From an uncultured Bacteroidales bacterium (GTDB taxonomy: Bacteria > Bacteroidota > Bacteroidia > Bacteroidales > UBA932): DNA of 64,000 bases. A program made the position numbers and the translations under genes. The stretch spans positions 1-64,000 of the forward strand of contig ONQC01000009.1 in assembly GCA_900319855.1 (NCBI GenBank). Direction: 5' to 3'. This document shows positions 1-9,941 of the stretch, piece by piece (the first letter of the stretch is position 1; every line of letters starts with the position of its first letter). Under the pieces are notes generated by a model. The model was not told the DNA's origin and did not search any database. It saw only the letters and a program-made list of their open reading frames with translations.

Positions 1-1466
1 CCGGTGGCCTTATCGATAGCGGACACATTCAGGATACCGTTGGCATCGATGCTGAACTTCACCGCAATCTGAGGGATGCCACGCGGAGCCGGAGCGATGC
101 CGTCCAGGTGGAACACACCGATCTGCTTGTTGTCCTTGGCCATCGGACGCTCGCCCTGGAGGACGCGGATCTCGACGGAAGGCTGGTTGTCGGCGGCCGT
201 AGAGAAGATCTGCTCCTTGTCGACCGGGACGATGGTGTTGGCTTCGACCATCTTGGTCATCACGCCGCCGAGGGTCTCGATACCGAGGGACAGCGGGGTG
301 ACATCCTGGAGGATGACATCCTTGACATCGCCGGCGAGGACACCGCCCTGGATGGAAGCGCCGATGGCGACGACCTCATCCGGGTTCACGCTGCGGTTCG
401 GCTCCTTGCCGAAGAAGTTGCGGACGATTTCCTGGATCTTCGGGATACGGGTGCTGCCGCCCACGAGAAGGACCTCGTCAATGTCGGAAGGAGAGAGTTT
501 CGCGTCGGCCAGCGCCTTGCGGCAAGGTTCGACGGTGCGCTGGAACAGGTCGTCGCAGAGCATTTCGAACTTGGCACGGGTCAGGGTCTTTACCAGGTGC
601 TTCGGCACGCCGTCGACCGGCATGATGTACGGCAGGTTGATCTCCGTAGAGGTCTGGTTGGACAGTTCGATCTTCGCCTTCTCGGCCGCTTCCTTCAGAC
701 GCTGGAGGGCCATCGGGTCCTTCTTCAGGTCGGAACCGTAGTTCTCGTTGGCGAATTCCTGGGCCAACCAGTCGATGATGACCTGGTCGAAATCGTCGCC
801 GCCCAGGTGGGTGTCGCCGTTGGTGGACTTCACCTCGAAGAGGCCGTCGCCGAGTTCCAGGATGGAGATATCGAAGGTACCGCCGCCGAGGTCATAGACC
901 GCGACTTTCTGGAGTTTGTCCTTCTTGTCAAGGCCGTAGGCAAGGGCCGCGGCCGTAGGCTCGTTGATGATTCGCTTGACCTCGAGACCGGCGATCTTGC
1001 CCGCCTCCTTGGTGGCCTGACGCTGGGAGTCGCTAAAGTAGGCAGGAACCGTGATGACGGCCTCGGTCACTTCCTGGCGGAGGTAATCCTCAGCGGTTTT
1101 CTTCATCTTCTGCAGGATCATGGCGCTGATCTCCTGCGGAGAATACAGACGGCCGTTGATGTCCACGCGCGGGGTGTTGTTGTCACCGCGGACGACCTTG
1201 TACGGCACGCGGCCGACCTCGGTCGAAACCTGGTCGAACGTCTCACCCATGAAACGCTTGATGGAGAAGATGGTGTTGTTCGGGTTGGTGATAGCCTGGC
1301 GCTTGGCCGGGCTGCCTACCTTGCGCTCGCCGCCGTCAGTGAAAGCCACGACGGACGGAGTGGTGCGCTGACCCTCGTTGTTGATGATGACTGTAGGCTG
1401 GTTACCTTCCATGACTGCCACGCAGGAGTTGGTGGTACCCAAGTCGATTCCGATGATTTTTCCCAT
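1..1466 (-). CDS. dnaK: Chaperone DnaK (Hsp70), 3' end cut by window
   Basis: ATP-dependent cytosolic Hsp70 chaperone that binds exposed hydrophobic peptides and works with DnaJ and GrpE. The reverse strand reads [14 protein letters not shown] at the start, the phosphate-1 motif of the actin-like ATPase domain, and further on the DLGGGTFD phosphate-2 motif (about residues 190-200). About 488 codons are visible of the roughly 640 usual for the family, so the whole nucleotide-binding domain and the first part of the substrate-binding domain are present; the lid is outside the window. The start is the ATG at 1466, the first residue of the conserved N-terminus. The gene is monocistronic as far as visible and diverges from rluA. 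A GC-rich hairpin lies in the leader at 1499-1517. Confidence 0.98.
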   Translation of the reverse strand, partial: MGKIIGIDLGTTNSCVAVMEGNQPTVIINNEGQRTTPSVVAFTDGGERKVGSPAKRQAITNPNNTIFSIKRFMGETFDQVSTEVGRVPYKVVRGDNNTPRVDINGRLYSPQEISAMILQKMKKTAEDYLRQEVTEAVITVPAYFSDSQRQATKEAGKIAGLEVKRIINEPTAAALAYGLDKKDKLQKVAVYDLGGGTFDISILELGDGLFEVKSTNGDTHLGGDDFDQVIIDWLAQEFANENYGSDLKKDPMALQRLKEAAEKAKIELSNQTSTEINLPYIMPVDGVPKHLVKTLTRAKFEMLCDDLFQRTVEPCRKALADAKLSPSDIDEVLLVGGSTRIPKIQEIVRNFFGKEPNRSVNPDEVVAIGASIQGGVLAGDVKDVILQDVTPLSLGIETLGGVMTKMVEANTIVPVDKEQIFSTAADNQPSVEIRVLQGERPMAKDNKQIGVFHLDGIAPAPRGIPQIAVKFSIDANGILNVSAIDKAT

Positions 1467-1498
1467 GATATCTAACTTTTATTAATTATTCTTTCCAT

Positions 1499-1517
1499 GC
1501 CGCGGACCCGCCGCGGC
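1499..1517 (-). promoter_or_regulatory. GC hairpin in the dnaK leader
   Basis: Seven-base perfect inverted repeat GCCGCGG / CCGCGGC with a five-base loop, 33 bases upstream of the dnaK start codon. It would form a very stable stem in the dnaK leader RNA. It could modulate expression of the heat-shock gene, but no T-tract follows, so it is not a normal terminator. The role is inferred only from position. Confidence 0.45.
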
Positions 1518-1583
1518 GCGACAGGAGAAATATCGAAAGGTGTGCCAATGTCATTTTTATGTCAATTTGTCAGAATTAAGCGC

Positions 1584-1591
1584 TATCTTTG
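1584..1591 (+). promoter_or_regulatory. Bacteroidota -7 element for rluA
   Basis: TATCTTTG matches the TAnnTTTG primary sigma-factor -7 element of Bacteroidota. Only eight bases separate it from the rluA ATG at 1600, so the mRNA should start at or just before the start codon. This supports the 1600 start rather than the longer upstream reading frame. Confidence 0.7.
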
Positions 1592-1599
1592 CGCCAACC

Positions 1600-2373
1600 A
1601 TGGAATACAGACAGCTCCCGCCGGAAGAATACGCGGACCTCGCCGCCCGGATCCTCTATGAGGACAACCATCTGCTTGTGGTCAACAAGCGGGTGGGCGA
1701 AATCGTTCAGGGTGACAAGACCGGGGATGAATGCCTGGCAGAAACCTACAAGGCCTTCATCGCCCAGCGGGATGACAAACCCGGCAAGGTTTTCATGGGC
1801 ATCCCCCACCGGCTCGACCGTCCGGTCAGCGGGATCGTCCTGCTGGCCAAGACCTCCAAGGCACTCGAACGGCTCTCCGCCCTCTTCCGGGAAGGCGGGG
1901 TCCACAAGACCTACCTGGCCCTGTGCTGCCAGAAGCCCGTTCAGCCGGAAGGCCTCCTGGAAGACTGGCTCTGGCGAAATGAAGCTGCCAACAAAAGTTT
2001 CGTCACCCCGGAAGGCAAGCGGAAAGATGCAAAGCTCGCCCGCCTGCGTTACCGGTTCCTGGGCAGCACCGACCGCTATCACCTGCTGGAAGTCGAGCTC
2101 CTGACCGGCCGTCATCACCAGATCCGCTGCCAGCTCGCCCACATGGGTTGTCCGATCAAGGGCGACCTCAAGTACGGATCGCCCCGGTCCAATCCGGACG
2201 GCGGCATCTGCCTGCACGCCCGCAGCATCCGATTCACCCATCCGGTCAAGAAAGAGGAAATCTGCGTTTCCGCCCCCCTGCCCGCTTCCTGGAAAGGGGT
2301 CAGTTCGCTCCTTCCACCCGCTCCCGGTACTCCCGGCACCAGTCGCTCGGCGTCTTCCCCAGAAACAGCCTGA
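1600..2373 (+). CDS. RluA-family RNA pseudouridine synthase
   Basis: Isomerises uridine to pseudouridine in rRNA or tRNA. The 257-residue protein carries the family motif HRLDRPVSG at about 70-78, with Asp73 as the expected catalytic aspartate, and a C-terminal LLTGRHHQIRCQL motif typical of RluA/RluC/RluD. There is no N-terminal S4 domain, so it is the short RluA-like form; the target site cannot be told. A longer frame opens upstream, but its extra 20 residues overlap the promoter, so ATG 1600 is chosen. The last 74 bases overlap the 3' end of the convergent AraC-type gene. Confidence 0.9.
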   Translation: MEYRQLPPEEYADLAARILYEDNHLLVVNKRVGEIVQGDKTGDECLAETYKAFIAQRDDKPGKVFMGIPHRLDRPVSGIVLLAKTSKALERLSALFREGGVHKTYLALCCQKPVQPEGLLEDWLWRNEAANKSFVTPEGKRKDAKLARLRYRFLGSTDRYHLLEVELLTGRHHQIRCQLAHMGCPIKGDLKYGSPRSNPDGGICLHARSIRFTHPVKKEEICVSAPLPASWKGVSSLLPPAPGTPGTSRSASSPETA

Positions 2374-3280
2374 ACGCCAGGGTGAATGTCACCCCGCTGT
2401 GGAAGCCGGACATCATCGCCAGCTCGGCCACCTTTAGCCGGGGATCCTTCCGGAACAGTTCCATCGAATAACGCACCCGGTAGTTGTTGACAAACTGCGG
2501 ATAGTTCATCCCGGTGCAGGAATTGATCACTTTTGACAAATACGATTTATTGGTATAGACCGCCCGGGACAGTTCTTCCAGGCTGAACGTATCCTTGAGG
2601 AAAGGCCGGTTCGTTTCCATGTACTGGCAGATCTTCTCGAACATCATCCGGTGGTTGATTCCCAGCCGTGCCGCCGGGGAGGGACGCAGGAAAGTCACAT
2701 CCCGGACCTGCCCCAGCACGCCAGACTCATACCGGACGGACAGCAGGGACTGGTTGGTCAGGCTCCGCACGACCAGCAGGACCAGCAGGAAAGCCAGGCC
2801 GGCCAAGGAGAGGACGGCACCGCCAATGCCTGTCCAGGCCAGCCCCAGCAAAGCGATGGTCCAGCAGACATAGGCCTTTTTGGACAAAGCCAGCAGATAT
2901 TCCCAACCCGGCAGGTCCACCGACAGGAAGTCCCGGTCGGCTGCCAGTTTGACCCCATGCCTTGTCACGCCCCATAGCAGCGGGCCCGACACCGCCAACG
3001 TGTGGATCATAGGGATCCACGACCCGCCCAGCAAGGCGGAAACGGGCGGCGCCAGCAAAGCCGCACCGGCCTGGATCCATACCAGGCGGCGGGAGGGGTG
3101 GGACTGCTCGTCCGCCGAAGGCAGCAGGGACAGGACGGCGCAGGAGGCTGACAGAATGGCGGCTGCGACAGGCAGCGTCAGGATGCCGAGGAAAAACGTA
3201 AGCGGAAACGTCAGGACCGGCAGCGACAAAGCCACCGTCCGGCAGAGATCCCCCGTCGCGGGGGTCCGTTTCTTGTGCAT
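2300..3280 (-). CDS. Membrane-anchored AraC-family transcriptional regulator
   Basis: 326-residue protein with about five or six hydrophobic segments in the first 190 residues (for example around 15-60, 70-105 and 135-175), then a C-terminal AraC/XylS helix-turn-helix domain at about 215-320. The second helix-turn-helix region reads KVAELAMMSGFHSGVTFTLAFRLF, with GKTPSDW following, as is usual for the family. This architecture is common in Bacteroidota and suggests that a signal sensed in the membrane controls DNA binding. No neighbour clearly reveals the regulon. It lies downstream of the yitT terminator on the same strand. Its coding end overlaps rluA on the opposite strand by 74 bases. Confidence 0.85.
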   Translation of the reverse strand: MHKKRTPATGDLCRTVALSLPVLTFPLTFFLGILTLPVAAAILSASCAVLSLLPSADEQSHPSRRLVWIQAGAALLAPPVSALLGGSWIPMIHTLAVSGPLLWGVTRHGVKLAADRDFLSVDLPGWEYLLALSKKAYVCWTIALLGLAWTGIGGAVLSLAGLAFLLVLLVVRSLTNQSLLSVRYESGVLGQVRDVTFLRPSPAARLGINHRMMFEKICQYMETNRPFLKDTFSLEELSRAVYTNKSYLSKVINSCTGMNYPQFVNNYRVRYSMELFRKDPRLKVAELAMMSGFHSGVTFTLAFRLFLGKTPSDWCREYRERVEGAN

Positions 3281-3325
3281 GGCAATGATTTCGGTTTCAT
3301 GGAAGGTGGTTTTTGTCTGAAGCCC

Positions 3326-3379
3326 AATATACGAAAAAGCCGTTTTCCAAACAAGGAAAACGGCGAAAAAACGTATATT
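3326..3379 (-). terminator. Terminator after the yitT operon
   Basis: Perfect ten-base stem GCCGTTTTCC / GGAAAACGGC with a six-base loop, flanked by A runs on the plus strand that become T runs when read on the minus strand. The flanks aatatacg and cgtatatt also pair, giving a longer rod with an A-rich internal loop. It ends transcription coming from the second yitT gene and may also work in the other direction. Confidence 0.85.
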
Positions 3380-3384
3380 TTATA

Positions 3385-4341
3385 CTACTGTTCCTCCTGC
3401 ATCTGTTTGGGAACCTTCTCTTTGATGGTCTCGAAACCTTTGCCGTACACGCCGGTAATCGAACCGACCGAGAGGAAGGCCTTCGGGTCGATCATCTTGA
3501 TATAGCGCAGCATCAGGCTGAGGTCGTTCTTCCGGGAGATGACCATCAACACATGGCTGTCTTGCTGGGAGTACCAGCCCTTGGCCGGCAAAACGGTCAC
3601 GCCTTTGTGCAGTTCCTGGGTCAGGGCATCGGCAATCTGCGCGTATTTATGCGAGAGGATGAAGAGCTGGACGCTCTGGCGGGAGCCGGACAGGTACATG
3701 TCGATCACCTGGCCGTTGACCATGACCAGGATCAGACCGTAGATGACCGTCGTAAACTTGTCCGCCCAGCCGACCCGTGACCCGTCCGCCATGTAGGACG
3801 GGATGAAAAAGGACGAAAGGATGATGACAAAGTCCATCGCCACGATCATCTTGCCCGGCGAAACATTCCGGTACTTGCTGACGATCAGCGCGATGATGTC
3901 CGTTCCGCCGGTACTGCCGCCCGCCGACATCGAGAGTCCGATGCCCAGGCCGGCCATGATGCCGCCCATGATGGTGCACATCAGCTTGCCGTTGTCCAGG
4001 GCCAGGGTCTGGATGATGGACTCCGGAATGAGGCCCTGGCAGACATTCAGGCCGACGGAAGCCAGGATGATGGCATAGATCGTCTTCGCACCGAAACTGG
4101 AGCCCATGATGAAGAAGGCGGCTCCGAGCAGGACGGCGTTGATGACAAAATAGGGATAACCGATCTTGATGGCACCGTGGGTGGCGTACTGGATGATCGA
4201 GGAGATACCCGTCACGCCGCCGCCGACCAGGTTGTTCGGGACGAGGAAGACGGACCAGGCCAACACATACAGGGCGATACCCAGGGTGACGAGGAGCCAC
4301 TCCTTGAGGGTGGTCCAGGGGTTTTGGGGCAGCAGGGACAT
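3385..4341 (-). CDS. YitT-family membrane protein (second of tandem pair)
   Basis: 318-residue integral membrane protein of the YitT/DUF161 family with a C-terminal cytosolic DUF2179 domain (about 225-310). The family signature SAGGSTGGTDIIALI is at about 150-165, and five or six membrane spans lie before residue 215. The molecular function of YitT proteins is not established. It begins two bases after the stop of its paralogue at 4344-5255, with which it shares the same architecture and the STGGTD motif, so the pair looks like an old tandem duplication. Last gene of the operon before the hairpin at 3326-3379. Confidence 0.88.
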   Translation of the reverse strand: MSLLPQNPWTTLKEWLLVTLGIALYVLAWSVFLVPNNLVGGGVTGISSIIQYATHGAIKIGYPYFVINAVLLGAAFFIMGSSFGAKTIYAIILASVGLNVCQGLIPESIIQTLALDNGKLMCTIMGGIMAGLGIGLSMSAGGSTGGTDIIALIVSKYRNVSPGKMIVAMDFVIILSSFFIPSYMADGSRVGWADKFTTVIYGLILVMVNGQVIDMYLSGSRQSVQLFILSHKYAQIADALTQELHKGVTVLPAKGWYSQQDSHVLMVISRKNDLSLMLRYIKMIDPKAFLSVGSITGVYGKGFETIKEKVPKQMQEEQ

Positions 4342-4343
4342 GG

Positions 4344-5255
4344 TTATTGTTTCTTTTTACGGACGAAGCCGGTTTTCATTTCCTCGAAGCCCTCGCCATA
4401 GACGCTGGTCGCCGAAGAAATACTGACGAAAGCCTTGGGATCCAGTTCCTTGATGGCTTTGGTCAGCTCGCTCATCTGGGTCTTGCGCACCACGATGAGC
4501 AGCACCTTTCCTTCCGCCTGGGAATACCAGCCGACGGAACTGATCGCCGTGACGCCCCGGTTCATCCGGTGCGTAATGTGGTCGGCGATTTCCTGATAAT
4601 GCTGGGAGAACACCAGCACCTGCACCGTCGCCTTGCTGCCCAGCAGCAGGAAATCCAGGAACAGGGAGAAGGAGATCATGGCCAGGTAGCCATAGATCAT
4701 GTCCTGCAGGGTCTTGCCCGGAATCAGCAGCACCGATGCGATGATGAACAGGTCCAGGAACATGTACACCTTTCCCGGGGAAACCGGCCAGAACTTATTC
4801 AGGATCAGCGCCACGACGTCCGTGCCGCCGGTACTGCCGCCCCGCTTGAAAATCCAGCTGATGCCGATGGCTTCCAGCAAGCCGCCGATGATCGGGACCA
4901 GCACTTTCTCGCTGATATAGAGCGGACGGCCCGGAAGGGCCTGGAGGATGTCGAACCGGGGCAGGATCTCGAACATCAGGGTCGTGATCAGGATGCAATA
5001 GATGGTCTTGATCCCGAAACCGTTGCCCAGGATCAGGAAAGCGATGCCCAGCAAGACGATGTTCAGCAGGATGTACGAGATGGCGACCGGGAAACCGGTG
5101 GCGAACTGGATGATGGTGCAAAGACCGGTCAGGCCCCCGCTGGCAATCCCGTTCGGAATCAGGAAACTGTCCCAGGCCATGCAGAAAATCAGGCCGCCCA
5201 GGGTCATCAGGACATAGTCCCAAACTGTTGTCCAAATCTTTTTCTTATCCGCCAT
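4344..5255 (-). CDS. YitT-family membrane protein (first of tandem pair)
   Basis: 303-residue membrane protein with the same layout as its downstream neighbour: about six membrane spans, the motif KRGGSTGGTDVVALI near 135-150, and a DUF2179 domain at the C-terminus ending in YGEGFEEMK. It starts three bases after leuS, so it is co-transcribed with leuS and the upstream M28/SPOR genes. Function is unknown for the family. The two YitT copies may form hetero-oligomers, but that is a guess. Confidence 0.88.
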   Translation of the reverse strand: MADKKKIWTTVWDYVLMTLGGLIFCMAWDSFLIPNGIASGGLTGLCTIIQFATGFPVAISYILLNIVLLGIAFLILGNGFGIKTIYCILITTLMFEILPRFDILQALPGRPLYISEKVLVPIIGGLLEAIGISWIFKRGGSTGGTDVVALILNKFWPVSPGKVYMFLDLFIIASVLLIPGKTLQDMIYGYLAMISFSLFLDFLLLGSKATVQVLVFSQHYQEIADHITHRMNRGVTAISSVGWYSQAEGKVLLIVVRKTQMSELTKAIKELDPKAFVSISSATSVYGEGFEEMKTGFVRKKKQ

Positions 5256-5258
5256 GAT

Positions 5259-8021
5259 TTATTTCTTAAGAACGATATTGATCATTCTGCCCGGCACCAC
5301 GATGACCTTGGCGATGGTCATGTCTCCCTGGTAGCGGGCCGTCTGGTCCAGACTCCGGACCTGGGCTTCCACCTCGGACGGAGTCAGGGACTTCGGCAGG
5401 TCCACGGTGAAGCGGGTCTTGCCGTTGAAGGCGACCGGATAGGTCACATTGTCTTCCGCCACATAGGCCGGGTTGAATTCCGGGAAAGCGGCATAGGTAA
5501 TGGAACCATCATGGCCCAGGTCATGCCAGAGTTCTTCGGCGATGTGCGGGGCGAACGGGCTCAGCAGGACCAGGAAAGGTTCGAGGATCGCCCGCTTGTT
5601 GCAGTTGCCCAAGTCGTTCAGGGCGATCATGAAGGCACTGACCGTGGTGTTGTAGGAGAAATGCTCGATGTCCTCCTGTTCCTTGGCGATCAGCTTGTGG
5701 AGGGCCTTGAGTTCCGCAGGGGTCGGGGCTTCGTCCGTCACCAGGAAGGTATCCTTGTCCCAGAACAGGCGCCAGACCTTGCGCAGGAAACGGTGCACGC
5801 CGTCAATACCCTTGGTATCCCACGGCTTGCTCTGCTCGAGCGGGCCGAGGAACATCTCATACAGACGGAGGGTATCGGCGCCGTAGTTGTTGCAGATATC
5901 GTCCGGGTTCACCACGTTGAACATGGACTTGGACATCTTCTCGACCGCCCAGCCGCAGACGTATTCGCCGTCTTCGAGGACGAACTCCGCGTCCTTGAAT
6001 TCCGGACGCCAGGCCCGGAAGCCTTCCAGGTCGAGCCGGTCGTTGCGGACCAGGTTGATGTCCACATGGATTTCCTGGGTCTCATAGTTGTCCTTCAGGC
6101 CGACGGAAACGAACTTGTTGGTGCCGACGATGCGGTAGACGAAGTTCGAACGGCCCTGGATCATGCCCTGGTTGACCAGTTTGCGGAAGGGCTCGTCCTC
6201 GCAGACATAGCCCAGGTCAAACAGGAACTTATTCCAGAAACGGCTGTAAATCAGGTGGCCGGTGGCATGCTCCGTACCGCCGATATACAGGTCGACATTG
6301 CGCCAGTATTCATCCACGCCGCGGCCGACCAAGGCCTCGTCGTTGTGCGGGTCCATGTAGCGGAGATAGTAGGCGCTGGAGCCGGCGAAGCCCGGCATGG
6401 TGCTGGTTTCCAGCGGCCAGCCCTCATAGGTCCAATCCTTGGCGCGGGCCAGCGGCGGCTGGCCGTCCTCGGTCGGCTTGAACGCCGAGACCTCCGGCAG
6501 GGTCAGGGGCAGTTTATCCACCGGGAGCGGGGTCGGAATGCCGTCCTTGTAGTAAATCGGGAACGGCTCGCCCCAGTAACGCTGGCGGGAGAAAATGGCG
6601 TCGCGCAGGCGGTAATTGACCTTGCGGTGGCCCAACCCGTTCTCTTCCACGTAATCCTTCGCCGCCTCGATGGCCTTTTTCACATCCATCCCGTTCAGGA
6701 AACCGGAATTGCACATGATGCCTTCCTTGGCGTCGAACGAAGCTTCGGACACGTCGCAGCCTTCGATGATCGGGCGGATTTCCAGTCCGAACTTTTTGGC
6801 GAAAGCGTAGTCGCGGCTGTCATGGGCCGGGACCGCCATGATGGCGCCCGTTCCATATCCGGCCAGGACATATTCAGAAATCCAAACCGGGACCTTCTCT
6901 CCGGTCAGCGGATTGATGCCGTAGGAACCGGAGAACACGCCGGTCACGGTCTTGGTCTCGGCGATGCGTTCCCGTTCGGTCTTCTTCTTGACATAAGCCA
7001 GGTACTCCTCCACCGCCGCTTTCTGGCCGGGGGTGGTCAGTTGCGGGGTCAGGTCGCTTTCCGGCGCCAGGACCATAAAGGTCACGCCGAAGATCGTATC
7101 CACACGGGTCGTAAAGATCGTCACGTCCGTCCGGACGCCTTCCGTATCGACCGGGAAAACCACCTCGCAACCCTCGGAACGGCCGATCCAGTTGCGCTGC
7201 ATTTCCTTGAGGGAATCGGTCCAGTCCAGGCGTTCCAGGCTTTCCAGGAGCCGGCCGGCATAAGCCGATACGCGCAACTGCCACTGGGTCATCTTCTTCT
7301 GCTCGACCGGATGGCCGCCGCGGACGGACAGGCCGTCCTTGACCTCGTCATTGGCGAGCACCGTACCGAGGGCCGGGCACCAGTTCACGGAAGATTCGCC
7401 CTGGTAGGCGATCCGCCAGTTCATCAGCGCCTTGCTCTTTTCGGCTTCGCTGAAGGCTTTCCACTCGTCGGCCGTGAAGGACATCGCTTCGCTGCAGGCC
7501 GCATCGATCCCGTCGGTTCCCGTCTGCTCGAAAGCGGCGACCAGCTCGCTGATCGGACGGGCCTTGCCCAGACGGTTGTCATAATAAGAATCGAACATCT
7601 GCAGGAAGGCCCACTGGGTCCACTTGTAATATTCCGGATCGCAGGTGCGGAACTCGCGGTCCCAGTCGTAGGAGAAACCGATACGGTCCAGCTGTTCCCG
7701 ATAGCGCGCGACATTCTGGTGGGTCGTCACTTCCGGGTGCTGGCCGGTCTGGATGGCATACTGCTCCGCGGGGAGGCCGAAGGCATCATACCCCATCGGA
7801 TGCAAGACGTTGAAGCCCTTGAGACGCTTGTAACGCGAGAAGATATCGCTGGCGATGTATCCCAGCGGATGCCCGACATGCAGGCCGGCCCCGGAGGGAT
7901 ACGGGAACATGTCCAGGACATAAAACTTCGGTTTGGAAGCATCCTCCCGGGTCCGGAAGGTCTTCTCCGCCGCCCAACGGGCCTGCCACTTCTGCTCGAT
8001 TTCTCTGAAATTGTATTCCAT
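5259..8021 (-). CDS. leuS: Leucyl-tRNA synthetase
   Basis: Class I aminoacyl-tRNA synthetase that charges tRNA-Leu in the cytosol. The 920-residue protein has the HIGH-type motif HVGH at 48-51, the CP1 editing domain in the middle ([19 protein letters not shown]), and the KMSKS loop at about 695 (EKMSKSMFN), followed by the anticodon-binding domain. It is somewhat longer than many bacterial LeuRS (about 860-880). The start [13 protein letters not shown] is the usual one. It is the central gene of a minus-strand operon, ten bases downstream of the M28-TonB gene. Confidence 0.98.
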   Translation of the reverse strand: MEYNFREIEQKWQARWAAEKTFRTREDASKPKFYVLDMFPYPSGAGLHVGHPLGYIASDIFSRYKRLKGFNVLHPMGYDAFGLPAEQYAIQTGQHPEVTTHQNVARYREQLDRIGFSYDWDREFRTCDPEYYKWTQWAFLQMFDSYYDNRLGKARPISELVAAFEQTGTDGIDAACSEAMSFTADEWKAFSEAEKSKALMNWRIAYQGESSVNWCPALGTVLANDEVKDGLSVRGGHPVEQKKMTQWQLRVSAYAGRLLESLERLDWTDSLKEMQRNWIGRSEGCEVVFPVDTEGVRTDVTIFTTRVDTIFGVTFMVLAPESDLTPQLTTPGQKAAVEEYLAYVKKKTERERIAETKTVTGVFSGSYGINPLTGEKVPVWISEYVLAGYGTGAIMAVPAHDSRDYAFAKKFGLEIRPIIEGCDVSEASFDAKEGIMCNSGFLNGMDVKKAIEAAKDYVEENGLGHRKVNYRLRDAIFSRQRYWGEPFPIYYKDGIPTPLPVDKLPLTLPEVSAFKPTEDGQPPLARAKDWTYEGWPLETSTMPGFAGSSAYYLRYMDPHNDEALVGRGVDEYWRNVDLYIGGTEHATGHLIYSRFWNKFLFDLGYVCEDEPFRKLVNQGMIQGRSNFVYRIVGTNKFVSVGLKDNYETQEIHVDINLVRNDRLDLEGFRAWRPEFKDAEFVLEDGEYVCGWAVEKMSKSMFNVVNPDDICNNYGADTLRLYEMFLGPLEQSKPWDTKGIDGVHRFLRKVWRLFWDKDTFLVTDEAPTPAELKALHKLIAKEQEDIEHFSYNTTVSAFMIALNDLGNCNKRAILEPFLVLLSPFAPHIAEELWHDLGHDGSITYAAFPEFNPAYVAEDNVTYPVAFNGKTRFTVDLPKSLTPSEVEAQVRSLDQTARYQGDMTIAKVIVVPGRMINIVLKK

Positions 8022-8031
8022 ATTTGTCTGT

Positions 8032-9381
8032 TTATTTCTTTATTCCGAAACTGCTTTTCGATTTCCGCTCCAATTTGAACTCTACCGGAATGGAGATGAC
8101 GCTGCGGACCTTACGGCCTTTGATACGCGCCGGTTTCCACTTCGGGGAAGCCTCCACGACGCGGACCGCTTCCTCGTCCAGCAGCAGGTGCACACCGCGG
8201 GTCACATCGACATCCACGACCTTGCCATCCGTGTCGATGACGAAATCCACGATGACGCGGCCCTGGATCCCCTGCTCCACGGCCGCCTGCGGATACCGCA
8301 GGTATTGGTAGACCCATTTCTCCAGGAAGAACTTGGGATCGGCATACCCCATGAAGGTCGGCCGCTGGTCGCAATCCGACGCCGCATACGTCTTTCCGTC
8401 GTCGGTCTTCCGCTGTGCCTGGTCCGTCCGGAACAGCGGGGGGCGGTCCGTGTTGGCCAATGCGCGTGAAAAGGCGTAGATGTATTCCAGTTCCCGCTCC
8501 ATGCCGTCATAATCCAGGATCGAGCCGGTGTCCCGGTCCGTATTGTGCTCCGGATACTGGCCGGTGGAGAAGAAAACCGAAGGGATTTCCTTGGCATAGA
8601 ATGCCCTGTGGTCCGAAGGGTAGGGTTCGGCGGCCGTAATGGCCGGATAGACCGGAAGGAGGGAACCCTGCATGCCGCGCAGGAGCTGTTCCATATCCGC
8701 ATTCGAAGCTGCATAGGCGCAGAAGGCATCCTGCCCCGATCCGAGCATATCCAGGTTAATCATGCCATCAATCCGGTCCGCATCGGCGAAAGACCGGTTC
8801 AGGAAATACCAGGCGCCGGCAAAGGCTTCCTGCGAAGCCCCGAAAGCCACCAGCACCACGCTGCGGCGGAAGAGGACGTTGTGGGTATGGATCATCCGCG
8901 CCAGCTCCAGCAGCACCGCCAGGCCGGAGGCATTGCCGTTGGCACCGTAATAAATCTGCTCGGCAGGCTGCCCGTCGATCATCAGATGGTTGACGCCCAG
9001 GTTGTCCAGCCGGGCGCCGATCACGATGTAACGGTCCCGCAGTTTGGGGTCATATCCTTGTACGACACCGATGACGTTACGGGACGTCAGCGTATCGCCG
9101 TCGGCCCGGGCCAGTCCGAACAGGTCGCCGTCCCGGGGAGAGAGCATGTCCAGGCCATAGCCGCGCAGCACCTCATCCACATACGAGGCAGCGGACTTCT
9201 CCCCTTCGCTGCCGGCCTTGCGGCCTTCCAGTGCAGCAGAAGACAGGGTGGTCACATGTTCGCGGAAGGAACGGACCGTTTCGCTGTCGTCCAATCCCGG
9301 AAGGCTCCGGAACTGAGCCATGGCAGGGACCGTCAAAACGACGAGCAAAATATTGAGCAACAATCTTTTCATGAGAATCAT
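8032..9381 (-). CDS. Degenerate M28-type peptidase fused to TonB C-terminal domain
   Basis: 449-residue exported protein: signal peptide at 1-22, an M28 (aminopeptidase Y/S-like) domain at about 35-310, and a TonB C-terminal domain at about 360-437 ([17 protein letters not shown] ... KWKPARIKG). The M28 fold is recognisable, but most metal and catalytic residues are missing. The usual GAHYDHLG is GARLDNLG (His to Arg124), GADDNASG is GANGNASG (bridging Asp to Gly149), and the catalytic Glu-Glu pair after FGA is Ser183-Gln184. Asp211 (INLDM) and His258 (SDH) remain. It is therefore probably a non-catalytic, peptide- or wall-binding periplasmic protein. Its ATG overlaps the stop of the SPOR gene (ATGA), so the two are translationally coupled. 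A second in-frame ATG at 9372 is possible. Confidence 0.85.
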   Translation of the reverse strand: MILMKRLLLNILLVVLTVPAMAQFRSLPGLDDSETVRSFREHVTTLSSAALEGRKAGSEGEKSAASYVDEVLRGYGLDMLSPRDGDLFGLARADGDTLTSRNVIGVVQGYDPKLRDRYIVIGARLDNLGVNHLMIDGQPAEQIYYGANGNASGLAVLLELARMIHTHNVLFRRSVVLVAFGASQEAFAGAWYFLNRSFADADRIDGMINLDMLGSGQDAFCAYAASNADMEQLLRGMQGSLLPVYPAITAAEPYPSDHRAFYAKEIPSVFFSTGQYPEHNTDRDTGSILDYDGMERELEYIYAFSRALANTDRPPLFRTDQAQRKTDDGKTYAASDCDQRPTFMGYADPKFFLEKWVYQYLRYPQAAVEQGIQGRVIVDFVIDTDGKVVDVDVTRGVHLLLDEEAVRVVEASPKWKPARIKGRKVRSVISIPVEFKLERKSKSSFGIKK

Positions 9382-9893
9382 TCGTTAACGAGGATCCAGA
9401 CGTCGGGCGGACAGAAAGCCTCGGTTTTCACTTTTTTCAGGGAAGCGAAGGCTTCGGGGAGATGGTCCGTCTGGCAGACCCCCACGGCGTTGTAACCGTT
9501 CCGGAAACTGATCAGGGTGGCCACATAGCCGGCATCCTGGACACGCGTCAGCAGTTTCTCCGCATTCGCGCGCATCGTAAAGGCACCGACGACGATGTAA
9601 TACCGGTAATCGAGTTTGGTCGTATACAGGCCGCCCATGGCGGAAGGATTCAGGATGGTGCCCCGCATCTGCTTGAGCGAATCCAGCACGGCCAGGGAAT
9701 CGGCCAGCGCCTGCTCAACCCGGCGCATGGAATCGATCCGTGCCTGGTGGGCCGCCTCCTGCACGGCAAGGATGTCGGCCTGTTTCTGGGCCAGCTGCTC
9801 CGAAGTAGGACGACCGGCCAGCCGGCGCAGTCCGTCGCAACCCGTCAGGCTGACGGCGGCGAGCAGGAGGACGATATAGAAGATCCGTTTCAT
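9378..9893 (-). CDS. SPOR-domain lipoprotein
   Basis: 171-residue lipoprotein with signal peptide and lipobox (VSLTGC, Cys near 18), an alpha-helical, probably coiled-coil stretch at about 30-85 rich in Ala, Gln and Glu, and a C-terminal SPOR domain at about 100-165 (YYIVVGAFTMRANAEKLLTRV). SPOR domains bind denuded glycan strands of peptidoglycan, so the protein probably sits in the periplasm at the cell wall. The longer open frame upstream is ignored, because ATG 9893 gives a clean signal peptide and lies just below the TACATTTG promoter. First gene of the operon with the M28-TonB protein, leuS and two yitT genes. Confidence 0.85.
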   Translation of the reverse strand: MKRIFYIVLLLAAVSLTGCDGLRRLAGRPTSEQLAQKQADILAVQEAAHQARIDSMRRVEQALADSLAVLDSLKQMRGTILNPSAMGGLYTTKLDYRYYIVVGAFTMRANAEKLLTRVQDAGYVATLISFRNGYNAVGVCQTDHLPEAFASLKKVKTEAFCPPDVWILVNE

Positions 9894-9920
9894 TTTCGAG
9901 AAGTTTCTACCTATAAAATG

Positions 9921-9928
9921 CAAATGTA
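9921..9928 (-). promoter_or_regulatory. -7 element of the SPOR-leuS-yitT operon
   Basis: The minus strand reads TACATTTG, a match to TAnnTTTG, 27 bases upstream of the SPOR gene start. It faces away from the capA promoter within a 79-base divergent region, so the two promoters nearly overlap. Confidence 0.65.
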
Positions 9929-9941
9929 CCAAAATAATCCT

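Noticed and set aside
1534-1548. Sigma-54-like TTGGCAC element upstream of dnaK
   Set aside because: The -24 half looks good, but the -12 half (TTGC) is not present at the required spacing.
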